Of a stretch of 64,000 nt of DNA, positions 7,175-15,494 are shown one piece after another; position 1 is the first letter of the stretch, and each line of letters begins with the position of its first letter. This DNA is from Verrucomicrobiaceae bacterium. Its GTDB lineage: Bacteria; Verrucomicrobiota; Verrucomicrobiia; Verrucomicrobiales; Verrucomicrobiaceae. The stretch is from NCBI GenBank assembly GCA_016795465.1, contig JAEUHK010000112.1:42980-106979 (forward strand), written 5' to 3'. The translations under genes were made by a program, and so were the position numbers. Below the pieces are notes generated by a model. That model had not been told where the DNA came from. It ran no database searches and was given only the letters and a program-made list of their open reading frames with translations.

Positions 7175-9337
7175 TCAGAGATTTTCATTCCCGACATCCG
7201 GCCCGGCGGCCAATAAATGTTTCTCCAATTCAATCACGGAAGACCTCCTCACCGCCTCCACTACCGCAAACGTCAGCCTCATGCTCTGCCGTGCTTGCGC
7301 ATCAGGCAGCGGATGTGGCTTTCCATCCTTCAAAAAGCCCAGCCAGGCCGCCATCTCCTCGGCATGGCCCTTCGAGGCATGCTTCGAAACCTTCGCCTTC
7401 CGGTTTTTCCACACCGTCAGCTTCATGAAGTTCTCACACTCGGCTACCAGGCCGTTCGCAAACACCCGGATGCTTTCCTTCGGAAACGCGCTGTCACCCT
7501 CGGCCGAGTAGAGCAGTTGGAAGGTCGATCCATCCGCAAACTCCACCTGGGCTGAAACCGAGTCCGCACCCGTTTTCTGCGCCGAAACCCGCACGGGCCA
7601 GCCGAGCATGAAACAGGCAAAATCGAGCATGTGACAGGCTTCGCCGATGATCCTGCCACCCTGCGCCGGATCGGCATACCAATGATCTGCGGCCAAAACA
7701 CCCGCGCAGACGTGATACGACATCATTTTCGCTCCCGGAGCAGCATCGAGCCACTTCTTCATCTCCACCGCCGCGGGAGCAAAACGCCGGTTGAAGCCCA
7801 CCATCAGACTTCCGCTCGTTTCCGCTATCGCCGCGTCGATTTCGGCCAGCTCCGCCTCCGTGAGGCACAGCGGCTTCTCCACAAACACCTGCTTCCCAGC
7901 CTTCAACGCCTTCGACACCAGCGACGCATGCAAATCATGCCGCGTCCCGATGATCACCGCCTCCGAGTTCGCCTCCGCGAAGTCCGTCGCCGCCTTCGCG
8001 AAGCCAAACTTTTCCTTCACATGCCTCGCCGATAGCCCCGTGCCGTTCACTACCGTTCCGAGAGCGATCTTCCCCTTCACATGCGGCAGTAACATCGTCC
8101 GGACAAAGTTTCCGGCTCCAATCACAGCCAGCGCAGAACATGGGCGCGACAGCGTTTTGGAGTGCTCCAGCCCTCTGGAGCTTTCCGAAAGCGCCGGAGG
8201 ACCGGCGCACTCCAAGACGCTGCCGCGAGCTTGCGCAACCCGTCCATAGTCGATCACGATGCCGATTTGATCGTCCAGGCTGTCGTAAGCCGATACGACC
8301 TCACCAAACGCCACCCGCCGCGTCGTCACCGGCTTCAAATCCAGCCGCCCGCTCCGCATCAGCTCCAAGCATGCCTCAAAATTCCGGTTCTCCGTCCAGC
8401 GCACATAACCCGCCGGATAGTCCACGCCGCCCCACTCATAGATCGCGTCATACCTTCCCGGCCCGTAGCTGCGACTGTACCTCACCGTGATGTCCTTCTG
8501 GAAAGCCGTCTTCCATTCAAGCGACGCATCATGCATGCCCACGATCACCAGCGTGCCCCGATCTCGCAAACACGCCACCGCCTGAGCTGTCACCTCCGTC
8601 GACTTGCCACCCAGGCACAGCAGCACCGCATCCACGCCCATGCCGCTGGTCCACTCACGCACCGCGTTCTCGACATCCGACGAGGCCACACGCTCCGCGC
8701 CCATCTGCTTCGCGATCTCCAAGCGTGCGGCATTCAATTCGACTGCCATCACGCGCGCTCCAGCGATTTGGAGCAGCTTCGTCGTCAGCAGCCCCACCAG
8801 CCCCTGCCCCATCACCAGCACGCGCTCGCCGATCTGCGTTTGTGCCTGCCGCACACCTTGCATCGCGATGGCCGCGAGCGTCGTGTAGGCCGCCTGCCAG
8901 TCCTCCACGCCCTCCGGCACCTTCGCCGCGAGCAAATCGGGCACCGCGATCACCTCAGCATGATGCGCCCACTCCGCGCCACCACAGGCCACGCGATCAC
9001 CCACACGAAAACGCGTGTTCAACGCATCCACCGCCACGACCACACCTGCCGCCGAGTATCCCAGCGGTGTCGGCGACTCCAACCGATTGCGCACCTTCTC
9101 CGCCGCCGCCTTCCAGCCCAGCGTCCGCGCGGTGTCGAGCACCTTGCGCACCTGATCCGGCCTCGCTCGCGCTTTTTCTAGAAGCGACATCTTCGCCTGC
9201 TCCACCTTCATCCGCTCCGTGCCCGGCGAAATCACCGAGCACGTCGTGCGCACCAGAATGCCACCCGGCATCAGCGAAGGCTCCGGCACCTCCTGCAGCT
9301 CCAAACGGCCATCTTGATATTGAGCAAGCTGTTTCAT
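7175..9337 (-). CDS. Two-domain oxidoreductase: zinc-type alcohol dehydrogenase fused to Gfo/Idh/MocA
   Basis: This 720-residue protein joins an MDR/alcohol-dehydrogenase-like domain (about 1-365; SVISPGTERMKVEQAK, VLVMGQGLVGLLTTKLLQ nucleotide fold) to a Gfo/Idh/MocA dehydrogenase domain (about 400-710; LAVIGAGNFVRTMLLPHV, VFVEKPLCLTEAEL with the EKP motif, GEACHMLDFACFMLG). Such fusions oxidise or epimerise nucleotide sugars or polymer ends in surface-polysaccharide loci beside heparinase-like lyases, as here. The linker at residues about 371-398 is encoded by an 81-bp palindromic element (8146-8226) inserted in frame. The ATG at 9337 overlaps the preceding stop by 4 bases. Confidence 0.88.
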   Translation of the reverse strand: MKQLAQYQDGRLELQEVPEPSLMPGGILVRTTCSVISPGTERMKVEQAKMSLLEKARARPDQVRKVLDTARTLGWKAAAEKVRNRLESPTPLGYSAAGVVVAVDALNTRFRVGDRVACGGAEWAHHAEVIAVPDLLAAKVPEGVEDWQAAYTTLAAIAMQGVRQAQTQIGERVLVMGQGLVGLLTTKLLQIAGARVMAVELNAARLEIAKQMGAERVASSDVENAVREWTSGMGVDAVLLCLGGKSTEVTAQAVACLRDRGTLVIVGMHDASLEWKTAFQKDITVRYSRSYGPGRYDAIYEWGGVDYPAGYVRWTENRNFEACLELMRSGRLDLKPVTTRRVAFGEVVSAYDSLDDQIGIVIDYGRVAQARGSVLECAGPPALSESSRGLEHSKTLSRPCSALAVIGAGNFVRTMLLPHVKGKIALGTVVNGTGLSARHVKEKFGFAKAATDFAEANSEAVIIGTRHDLHASLVSKALKAGKQVFVEKPLCLTEAELAEIDAAIAETSGSLMVGFNRRFAPAAVEMKKWLDAAPGAKMMSYHVCAGVLAADHWYADPAQGGRIIGEACHMLDFACFMLGWPVRVSAQKTGADSVSAQVEFADGSTFQLLYSAEGDSAFPKESIRVFANGLVAECENFMKLTVWKNRKAKVSKHASKGHAEEMAAWLGFLKDGKPHPLPDAQARQSMRLTFAVVEAVRRSSVIELEKHLLAAGPDVGNENL
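8146..8226. repeat. 81-bp in-frame palindromic element inside a coding sequence
   Basis: The 20-base arms 8146-8165 (GCGACAGCGTTTTGGAGTGC) and 8207-8226 pair at 18 of 20 positions. Between them are three perfect small hairpins, CTCCAG-CCCT-CTGGAG, CTTTC-C-GAAAG and CGCCGG-AGGA-CCGGCG, so a single strand could fold as a multi-branched cloverleaf. It is exactly 27 codons long, keeps the frame open, and lies precisely between the two enzyme domains of the oxidoreductase. Confidence 0.85.
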
Positions 9338-9741
9338 CTTGGGTTATGCATATGACGCGGCGGCGGGCTGGACGCGTCGCCAGACTGCATTTGCAGCCGG
9401 ATAAACTGCTCAATATCGCGATCAGCGTGCAGCCTCATTTGAGGCGATTTCTCATAGAAATGCACCCATCTCCGTTCACCACCCGCCTTCTCAATCTGAA
9501 AACCAAAGTCTTCTATGCTGATGTCGTGATGCTGCCAATGGTCCACGATTTTCAATCCCGGGAGCGACCTGATGATTCTCTGAACTTGGTTGAACTGCCC
9601 GTAGTAACCAAACTCAACCCATTCGGCCTCGAAAGGTCCAAGGGCGTAGCACCACAACAACAGAACTGCTGCAAATGGTGCCGCGAAGAACCACATAAGA
9701 ATCCGGCGTCCCCTGAAAAGCTTGAACGTATTCGCCATCAT
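9334..9741 (-). CDS. Small single-span membrane protein, unknown function
   Basis: I do not recognise this 135-residue protein. It starts MMANTFKLFRGRR, has one strong membrane segment (about 16-37; MWFFAAPFAAVLLLWCYALG) and then a polar domain with WVEFGYYGQFNQVQRIIRSLPG and a His/Asp-rich stretch. The N-in orientation predicted by the basic start would place the domain outside the cytoplasm. Start and stop both overlap neighbours by ATGA, with the WecG-like gene upstream and the oxidoreductase downstream, so it is a real operon member. G+C is visibly lower than in its neighbours. Confidence 0.7.
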   Translation of the reverse strand: MMANTFKLFRGRRILMWFFAAPFAAVLLLWCYALGPFEAEWVEFGYYGQFNQVQRIIRSLPGLKIVDHWQHHDISIEDFGFQIEKAGGERRWVHFYEKSPQMRLHADRDIEQFIRLQMQSGDASSPPPRHMHNPR

Positions 9742-10481
9742 GCGAGCGCCTCCTTGATCAGTCGCCAGATGAAAAGCGGGTTGTTGCGGAAGTAACGTCC
9801 CGCGAGCCTCCTCGGCTCCTGGCAGACGCGGTAAAACCATTCGAGCCCGAGTCGCTGCATCCAGCGAGGCGATTGCTTCACGCGGCCCGTGTGAAAATCA
9901 AAGGCAGCGCCAACACCAAACATGAGCGTCGTGTCCAACCGGTCGAGATACGCATGCATGAAGCGATCCTGCTTCGGCGTGCTGATGCCCATCCAGATGA
10001 TGTCAGGCTTCAAAGCATGCACTTGGTCGATCAAAGCGGCCTCCTCTTCACTCGTGAGCGGACAAAACGGCGGGCACTCCGCCCCGACGATCTTCACACC
10101 GGGGATCTTTTGCTCCAATGCCGCCTTCAACTCCGCCGCCACGCCCGGCATGCCGCCATACAAAAAGTGCGTGCGACCCGTCGCCACACCGCGACGCATC
10201 ACCTCGATCATCAAATCCGGCCCATACACGCGGTCCATGTCCGGAAAGCCCTTCATCCAACCGATCCACGAGAGCGGCATGCCATCCGGCGTGATCAAAA
10301 AAGCCTTATCCAGCACCTCGCGGAACTCCGGATGCTCATACGCCTCCGTCAGTTGATGCACGCCCGCCACACAGACATAGCCCTTCGTCTTCGCATCCAA
10401 CGCCTGCTCCACCGCGGCGCAGCACGTCTCCATGTTCATCGCATCAACCGGCGATCCGAGGATGTGAAAGCGCGGGATCAT
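9738..10481 (-). CDS. WecG/TagA/CpsF-family glycosyltransferase
   Basis: This 247-residue protein matches the family that transfers N-acetylmannosaminuronate or similar sugars to lipid-linked N-acetylglucosamine. Markers are the N-terminal LGSPVDAMNMETCCAAVEQAL, VHQLTEAY, ITPDGMPLSWIGWMKG, RVYGPDLM, and the late PKQDRFMH...FGVGAAFDFHTGRVKQSPRWMQRLGLEW. It acts at the cytoplasmic face on undecaprenyl-linked intermediates. Its start overlaps the ligase-like gene stop (ATGA). In this locus it would add an early sugar of the repeat unit; the donor sugar is not determined by sequence. Confidence 0.92.
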   Translation of the reverse strand: MIPRFHILGSPVDAMNMETCCAAVEQALDAKTKGYVCVAGVHQLTEAYEHPEFREVLDKAFLITPDGMPLSWIGWMKGFPDMDRVYGPDLMIEVMRRGVATGRTHFLYGGMPGVAAELKAALEQKIPGVKIVGAECPPFCPLTSEEEAALIDQVHALKPDIIWMGISTPKQDRFMHAYLDRLDTTLMFGVGAAFDFHTGRVKQSPRWMQRLGLEWFYRVCQEPRRLAGRYFRNNPLFIWRLIKEALA

Positions 10482-11818
10482 GGTTTGAGCGTCGTGACCA
10501 GCCAGCGATGCTTTCCGGCGCTGGTCTTCTCGATTTGATCCACCATACGCAGCGTGAGCTCAAAGTCGTCACCGAGCTTTCTCAGCAATCCCGCACGGAT
10601 GGCTGCCTCACGATCACGCGACCACGCTGGCATCGGCTGGAGATGGCATTCCACCACGCCGGGCTGGTGTTGGTGGAACTGCACGGCCAGCAGGCCATCG
10701 AAAATATCATCATGCATGTTCATCGCCGTGAGCGAGATGTGGCAACCGGTCCGACTGATGAGAAACTCGTAGTCGCGACCAATCACACGCCCGCTGGCAC
10801 TCCACAGGTCGCCCGTGCGATAGCGGATGAGCGGCATGACGTGGTTATGAAACGAGGTGGCGATGATCTCACGGTTCCCTTCCGCATCCGCTTCGCCGAA
10901 CTCCACAAAGCCATACGCAGGCCAAAAATGCAGCGCCGAGCCTCCCGGATGCTGCGCGGCGAGCACCGCTCGCTCGCTGTGGCCATACCAGTGCATCACG
11001 GGAGCTTCAAAATGGCCTTCCAACTGCCGTTGAGCCTCGACGCTGAGTTTCTCCGAGCTGCAGAGCAAGGACGTGAGTTTGAAATCCAGCTTCACTCCCA
11101 TCTGCATGAGCATCAGCGCCGCGCTGGGATAGGCATGAAGGTGCTGCGGCCGAAAACGGTTCAACTCCGCCACATACTCCGGCAAACGCTCCGGCGTGAG
11201 ATGATAGGACGAGAGCACCAGCCAGTTCCTCGTGGCATCAAAACTCGAAATGCGGCCATCCGCACGACTCGAGGTCACACCACCCCGAATCACCGCCACG
11301 CGATCACCGGGCTGATAGCCCACCCGTGCCCACGTCGCTTCGAGATAGGCCTGCTCCTTGGGACGGCTGATGCCTTTGTGCAGGAAAAAGCTCACCGGCA
11401 CACCGCTGGAGCCTCCCGTGGTCATCGCCAGCCGTTGCGAGGCATCGCCGCTCACTATTTCATCGCGATGCCGGATGATGTCCTGCTTCGTGAGCATTGG
11501 ATATGCCGCGAGTTGCTCCAGCGATTCAAAGTTCTCCGGCTTCACACCCGCCTCGGCGAAGCGTTTCGCATAATACGGCGCCCGCTGTGCCGCGATCAGC
11601 GCATCCCGAATCGCGGCAATTTGATAGCGAGAGATCGCTTCCGCATCCCACGACTCCGATTCAGCCGCCTCACGACGAAAACGCTCATACGCCGCACCTT
11701 GCCGGATCGACCTCGGAATGGCTCGATAAGCTCGGCCCGCCAGTGTTTTCACCGGCTGCGGAGCCGCTTCATACAGACGAAGCAGCGGATAGAGCGTGTC
11801 TTCGAGGGACATGATCAT
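10478..11818 (-). CDS. Phenylacetate-CoA ligase-like (CapK-type) AMP-binding protein
   Basis: This 446-residue protein belongs to the PaaK/CapK branch of adenylate-forming enzymes found in capsule loci. It has the ATP-binding loop MTTGGSSGVPVSFF, a YGHSERAVLA block and MPLIRYRTGDLW; the C-terminal swivel domain follows (about 340-446). Family members in polysaccharide clusters are thought to activate an acyl or amino-acid group for sugar decoration; the substrate here is unknown. ATG 11818 overlaps the larB stop by 4 bases, and the stop overlaps the WecG-like start, so it is coupled on both sides. Confidence 0.82.
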   Translation of the reverse strand: MIMSLEDTLYPLLRLYEAAPQPVKTLAGRAYRAIPRSIRQGAAYERFRREAAESESWDAEAISRYQIAAIRDALIAAQRAPYYAKRFAEAGVKPENFESLEQLAAYPMLTKQDIIRHRDEIVSGDASQRLAMTTGGSSGVPVSFFLHKGISRPKEQAYLEATWARVGYQPGDRVAVIRGGVTSSRADGRISSFDATRNWLVLSSYHLTPERLPEYVAELNRFRPQHLHAYPSAALMLMQMGVKLDFKLTSLLCSSEKLSVEAQRQLEGHFEAPVMHWYGHSERAVLAAQHPGGSALHFWPAYGFVEFGEADAEGNREIIATSFHNHVMPLIRYRTGDLWSASGRVIGRDYEFLISRTGCHISLTAMNMHDDIFDGLLAVQFHQHQPGVVECHLQPMPAWSRDREAAIRAGLLRKLGDDFELTLRMVDQIEKTSAGKHRWLVTTLKP

Positions 11819-12558
11819 CGGAGCACACGAAGGGCGGCCACGGCGGCGCCATAGCCATTGTCGATGTTCACGACGGTGAGGCCGCTGGCGCAGGAATTGA
11901 GCATGGTGAGCAGCGCGGCGATGCCATGCAGACTCGCGCCGTAGCCGATGCTGGTAGGCACGGCGATGACGGGTTGGGCCACGAGACCGCCGATGACACT
12001 CGGCAGGGCTCCATCCATGCCCGCGACGGCGATGACGAGGCTGGCGCTGCGAAGCGTGTCGAGCTTGGAAAGCACGCGATGGAGTCCAGCGACACCCACA
12101 TCACTCACGCGGGCGACCTTCACGCCGGCAAACTCAAGGGTCTGCGCCGCTTCTTCGGCCACGGGTCGATCGCTCGTGCCGGCGCTCACGACGACCACCG
12201 GTGCCTGCGTGCTGCTGCGCTCCATCTGACCGATGCGATAGAGGCGTGACACGGCATCGTAGCTGCCGGTGGGGAAGCGTTGCAAAAGAATCGTCGCCAT
12301 CTCCGCTGGCACTCGCGTGGCAATGGAACTCCCATGCGCGGCGACAAGCGCCGCGAGCGCGTCAGTGACCTGCGTGAGTGATTTGCCCTCGGCAAACACC
12401 GCCTCCGGAAAGCCCTGGCGGATCACACGATGCGTGTCCGCCAGCACATCACCCGCCTCCGTGAAGGGCAGCGTGCGCAGACGGTCGAGCGCGGTGTCAG
12501 CAGGCAACTTGCCTTCGCTGACTTGCGTGAGGAGATCGCGGAGACGGGCTTCGTTCAT
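11815..12558 (-). CDS. larB: Nickel-pincer cofactor biosynthesis protein LarB
   Basis: LarB carboxylates and hydrolyses nicotinic acid adenine dinucleotide to pyridinium-3,5-biscarboxylate mononucleotide, the first step to the lactate-racemase nickel-pincer nucleotide. The 247-residue protein has the family's helical N-terminal region and a C-terminal PurE-like domain (about 120-245): VVVVSAGTSDRPVAEEAAQT, VAGMDGALPSVIGGLV, VIAVPTSIGYGASLHG, NSCASGLTVVNIDNGYGAA. larE lies nearby (13058-13855), with a small unknown gene between. larC and larA are not in the window. Confidence 0.93.
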   Translation of the reverse strand: MNEARLRDLLTQVSEGKLPADTALDRLRTLPFTEAGDVLADTHRVIRQGFPEAVFAEGKSLTQVTDALAALVAAHGSSIATRVPAEMATILLQRFPTGSYDAVSRLYRIGQMERSSTQAPVVVVSAGTSDRPVAEEAAQTLEFAGVKVARVSDVGVAGLHRVLSKLDTLRSASLVIAVAGMDGALPSVIGGLVAQPVIAVPTSIGYGASLHGIAALLTMLNSCASGLTVVNIDNGYGAAVAALRVLR

Positions 12559-12582
12559 GCGGAGCGGGCGGCGGCGTGTTCG

Positions 12583-13017
12583 TTAGTTCTCAACTGGCGA
12601 ATCAAACGATTCGGGATTCGGTCTCGTCATCTGACTCTCTTGATGCCAGACGATGTCTGAAACTGTCGGCTCGTTCACTAACATGTGGTGAAAGTCGACT
12701 AGCAGGTTTCGCAATTCTTCGCGGCCCGACGAACTGAATTTTTTCAGCCAAGGAAATGAACCATGGTGAAAGTGAGCGAGCCATGCGCCTTCTCCATCGG
12801 ACCATGCGCTCAATCCTATCCAGAACTTAGTTTGGCAACGTCGGACAAAAACTACGACACCCCAATCCTCCTGGCACATCTCGCCATCAATCACGACGCC
12901 GCTCAATCGACTCAATAGAGTCAAAAACCATTGAGCGCCTGCCGTTGCCACAACGCCATCGTCAAAAGAAAGCGGGACAAATTCGGCTGGATAACGAAAG
13001 ACCACGTTTGTGCGCAT
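12583..13017 (-). CDS. Hypothetical protein between larE and larB
   Basis: I do not recognise this 144-residue protein. It is soluble, aromatic-rich and has no signal peptide: MRTNVVFRYPAEFVPLSFDD, LSRLSGVVIDGEMCQEDWG, FWIGLSAWSDGEGAWLAHFHHG. The size and style recall stand-alone immunity-like or single-domain cytoplasmic proteins, but I have no family match. G+C is clearly lower than in larB and larE. It is separated from them by 24 and 40 bases, unlike the ATGA-coupled joints elsewhere in the operon, which suggests a later insertion. Confidence 0.6.
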   Translation of the reverse strand: MRTNVVFRYPAEFVPLSFDDGVVATAGAQWFLTLLSRLSGVVIDGEMCQEDWGVVVFVRRCQTKFWIGLSAWSDGEGAWLAHFHHGSFPWLKKFSSSGREELRNLLVDFHHMLVNEPTVSDIVWHQESQMTRPNPESFDSPVEN

Positions 13018-13057
13018 GAGCGTTCTGATTGGTGAAGGCTCGACTTACTGGTCCGAT

Positions 13058-13855
13058 CTATGCCCGGGCGGCGAGGACTTCGTTCATGCTGCCGGAGCGC
13101 AGCCCGGCGAGGTCGAGCGTGATGTACACATAACCGAGCGCCTTCAGTGCCGTGTGGATGGCATCACGCTGCTTCAAAACACGGCTCAAATCGGCCTCAG
13201 GCACTTCGATACGCGCGACATCGCCATGATGGCGCACACGGAGTTCGCGAAAGCCGAGGTCAAACAAGGCTGCTTCAGCCTTTTCGACCTGCGAGAGCAG
13301 TTTGGGCGTCACCGCCGTGCCGTAAGGAATGCGGGAGGCGAGGCACGCGGCGGCCGGTTTGTTCCAATTGGGCAGTCCGAGGGCTTTCGCAGCCTCGCGA
13401 ACGTTTTGCTTGTTGAAGCCGAGTTCATGCAGCGGACTCAAAATGTGCAGCTCACGCGCCGCAGCGCGGCCGGGACGCACATCGAGCGTGTCCTCGGCGT
13501 TCATGCCATCGAGGACGTGGTCGAGGTCATTTTGCTCGGCAAACTGCCGCAGGGCTCGATACACATGATCTTTGCAAAAGTAGCAGCGGTTCGGCGCATT
13601 GGCTTGATAGCGTGGATCATCGGTTTCGGAGGTCGGGAGGAGTTCCAGGCGTGCACCGAGCGACTTCGCGAGCTCGATGGCCTCATCCTTCTCGCTTTGT
13701 GACAGGCTCGGCGACACCGCGAGCAAGGCGATGACGTTTTCCGAGCCCAGCGCATCCAGCGAGGCCTTCAACACGAGCGAGCTGTCCACACCGCCGGAGT
13801 AGGCGACGGCGACGCGTTGCAGCGGCTTGAGGTAATGAAGAAGCGTCGTGATCAT
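13058..13855 (-). CDS. larE: ATP-dependent sulfur transferase LarE
   Basis: LarE adds two sulfurs to the LarB product to make the dithio form of the nickel-pincer nucleotide. The 265-residue protein starts with a PP-loop, AYSGGVDSSLVLK (residues 18-30). Three cysteines stand in the positions C91-x-x-C94 (NRCYFCK) and C171 (AAACLASRIPYG). The single-cysteine sacrificial LarE of Lactobacillus has only the last; the three-cysteine set is that of the [4Fe-4S]-cluster LarE type, which works catalytically. The ATG at 13855 overlaps the epsI stop (13852) by ATGA, tying it to the exosortase genes. Confidence 0.93.
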   Translation of the reverse strand: MITTLLHYLKPLQRVAVAYSGGVDSSLVLKASLDALGSENVIALLAVSPSLSQSEKDEAIELAKSLGARLELLPTSETDDPRYQANAPNRCYFCKDHVYRALRQFAEQNDLDHVLDGMNAEDTLDVRPGRAAARELHILSPLHELGFNKQNVREAAKALGLPNWNKPAAACLASRIPYGTAVTPKLLSQVEKAEAALFDLGFRELRVRHHGDVARIEVPEADLSRVLKQRDAIHTALKALGYVYITLDLAGLRSGSMNEVLAARA

Positions 13856-14556
13856 GGCATCAGGTTCTTCTGAAACTTCGGCGCGAGGGTGCGCACGAGG
13901 TCGAGCAACATGCCGACGGTTTGCGTGTCATTCCGCTCACGCTGGCCGGACTGGCGCGGGTCCATGCCCTGGGTGACAAAAGCCATTACGGATGGATAAG
14001 CCCAGCGGTGGTTCACCTGACGGAAGACGCTGTCGCTGAAGCTGAGCCACTGGCGCTTCGCATCGCTGGTGGTGGTCACATCTTTGCCGACGAACCAGTA
14101 GATGTAATGCGCCTTGAGCACGCGACGATCAGCGCTGCGCTGGTCGAGGCGTTCGAGCGAAAGATCACGCACATAAAGTTGCTGACCGGTGGGAAGCTCG
14201 ACCGGCAGCACACGCGAGTCGGTGATGGTCCAGCCTTGTCCAGGCAGGCAAACCTCCGGGCGATGAATGCTACGTGTGTCCTGACCAGCAATGACGAGCG
14301 AGGCGTGCGCCACATCGCGCTCCTCGACGCGACGTCCCGGCGTGCGGTAGGTGCGTTTGATCTGCATGGTGTCTGCCGGCAGCAGTTTTTTCTCCATGTC
14401 GGACTGCGACTCGGCCTCGCCGACGTAGATGCCCGCCACGAGCGGTAGTTCCATGAGGACACCCGCGTCATCGCCACCACGAGCGGAAGGCGATGAGTGG
14501 CAAAGCAGCGCCGTGAGGCTGCTGAGCGCGAGAATGATGAGCGAACGCCAGATCAT
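13852..14556 (-). CDS. epsI: EpsI-type exosortase-associated protein
   Basis: This 234-residue protein starts MIWRSLIILALSS with one membrane/signal segment and carries the EpsI hallmark HRPEVCLPGQGW (residues 98-109). The domain occurs fused to, or next to, exosortases in exopolysaccharide loci and is needed for polymer production in methylotrophs; its exact reaction is unknown. ATG 14556 is chosen because it overlaps the exosortase stop by ATGA; an upstream extension reads as Arg/Pro-rich shadow sequence. It probably works in the periplasm anchored to the inner membrane. Confidence 0.88.
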   Translation of the reverse strand: MIWRSLIILALSSLTALLCHSSPSARGGDDAGVLMELPLVAGIYVGEAESQSDMEKKLLPADTMQIKRTYRTPGRRVEERDVAHASLVIAGQDTRSIHRPEVCLPGQGWTITDSRVLPVELPTGQQLYVRDLSLERLDQRSADRRVLKAHYIYWFVGKDVTTTSDAKRQWLSFSDSVFRQVNHRWAYPSVMAFVTQGMDPRQSGQRERNDTQTVGMLLDLVRTLAPKFQKNLMP

Positions 14557-15494
14557 GCGTTCGAAACGGCGATGCGGCGCACCGTCGAGGCGCGTTCCGT
14601 TTTGGCGAGGCGATCCATGAGCCACGCGATGCCTTGCAGACCGGCGAGCGCGACGAGGAAGACGACGATGCCGGTGAGGAAGTGGAAGGTGGAGACCTCC
14701 TTGTCGGCATCGCCGATGGCGAAGGACTGGCCGAAGATCGTCGAGGCACCGAGCAGCACGAGGATGCGGGCCATATTCGCGAGGATCGCGAGCGGGAAGG
14801 TCATCAGGAAGAGGAAGCAGCGCTGCCAGAGGCCTTTTTGGCGATGGTAGCTGAACAAGGCGCCGACCATCATCAGCGCGAAGAGGCTGCGCATGCCGGA
14901 GCAAGGGCCTTCGACGTTCAGGCTGAACAACGCGCCTGCCTCGCGACCATGCGCGGGACCGGAGAGCAGCGTGGTGCCCTCTTGAATGACGGGGACATCG
15001 AGGAAAGTCAAGATGCCTGATGTGAGGCGGATCATGAGAAAGCGCATTTCGAAGGCGAGGCTGCTTTCAAGAAAGGCGAGCGGCCAGGCAAAGCCGAGCA
15101 TTAGCCATGGAAAAGCGCCTTCCAAGGTGCGTCGCGTGCCGACCAGCCACAACGAAGCACCAGCGATGAGACTCATCAGGCCGATGAAGCCGAGGTAGAA
15201 GTTGTTCGCGCGATAGCCGGCGTAGTAGAAGAACAAGGCGATCACGATCACCGGCAGGCCGAGGTGGGTGGGCTTGGCGGGGATGGCGGTGATTTCTGCG
15301 CGACGTCGCCAGATCAAATAGATGGCGATGGGGAGAGCGAGTGCGCCGTGTTGCCAGGTGGGGTCCTTCCAATACATCAGCAGATGCGAGAGGATGCTGC
15401 GCTTGATGGGGCCATAACCCGCCGCATACGGCAGCACAGCGACGAGGATCGCCGCGGCGGCGAGCAGTAGGGCGATGGTGAGATGCCTGATCAT
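14553..15494 (-). CDS. Exosortase (EPS-associated membrane transpeptidase)
   Basis: This 313-residue polytopic membrane protein (about 8 spans) has the exosortase catalytic triad: Cys198 in VEGPCSGMRSL, Arg243 in LANMARILVL and His271 in STFHFLTGIVVF. Exosortases cut PEP-CTERM-type sorting signals in the inner membrane and hand proteins to the surface. Location between methyltransferase and EpsI genes fits the EPS-linked subtype. Start 15494 overlaps the methyltransferase stop by ATGA; the stop overlaps epsI. No PEP-CTERM tail is visible on any protein in this window, so substrates must lie elsewhere. Confidence 0.93.
   Translation of the reverse strand: MIRHLTIALLLAAAAILVAVLPYAAGYGPIKRSILSHLLMYWKDPTWQHGALALPIAIYLIWRRRAEITAIPAKPTHLGLPVIVIALFFYYAGYRANNFYLGFIGLMSLIAGASLWLVGTRRTLEGAFPWLMLGFAWPLAFLESSLAFEMRFLMIRLTSGILTFLDVPVIQEGTTLLSGPAHGREAGALFSLNVEGPCSGMRSLFALMMVGALFSYHRQKGLWQRCFLFLMTFPLAILANMARILVLLGASTIFGQSFAIGDADKEVSTFHFLTGIVVFLVALAGLQGIAWLMDRLAKTERASTVRRIAVSNA

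Noticed and set aside
5506..7428. A 640-codon plus-strand open frame opposite the heparinase gene
   Set aside because: Arg/His/Pro-rich translation with no domain. It mirrors the real gene on the other strand, as often seen in high-G+C DNA.
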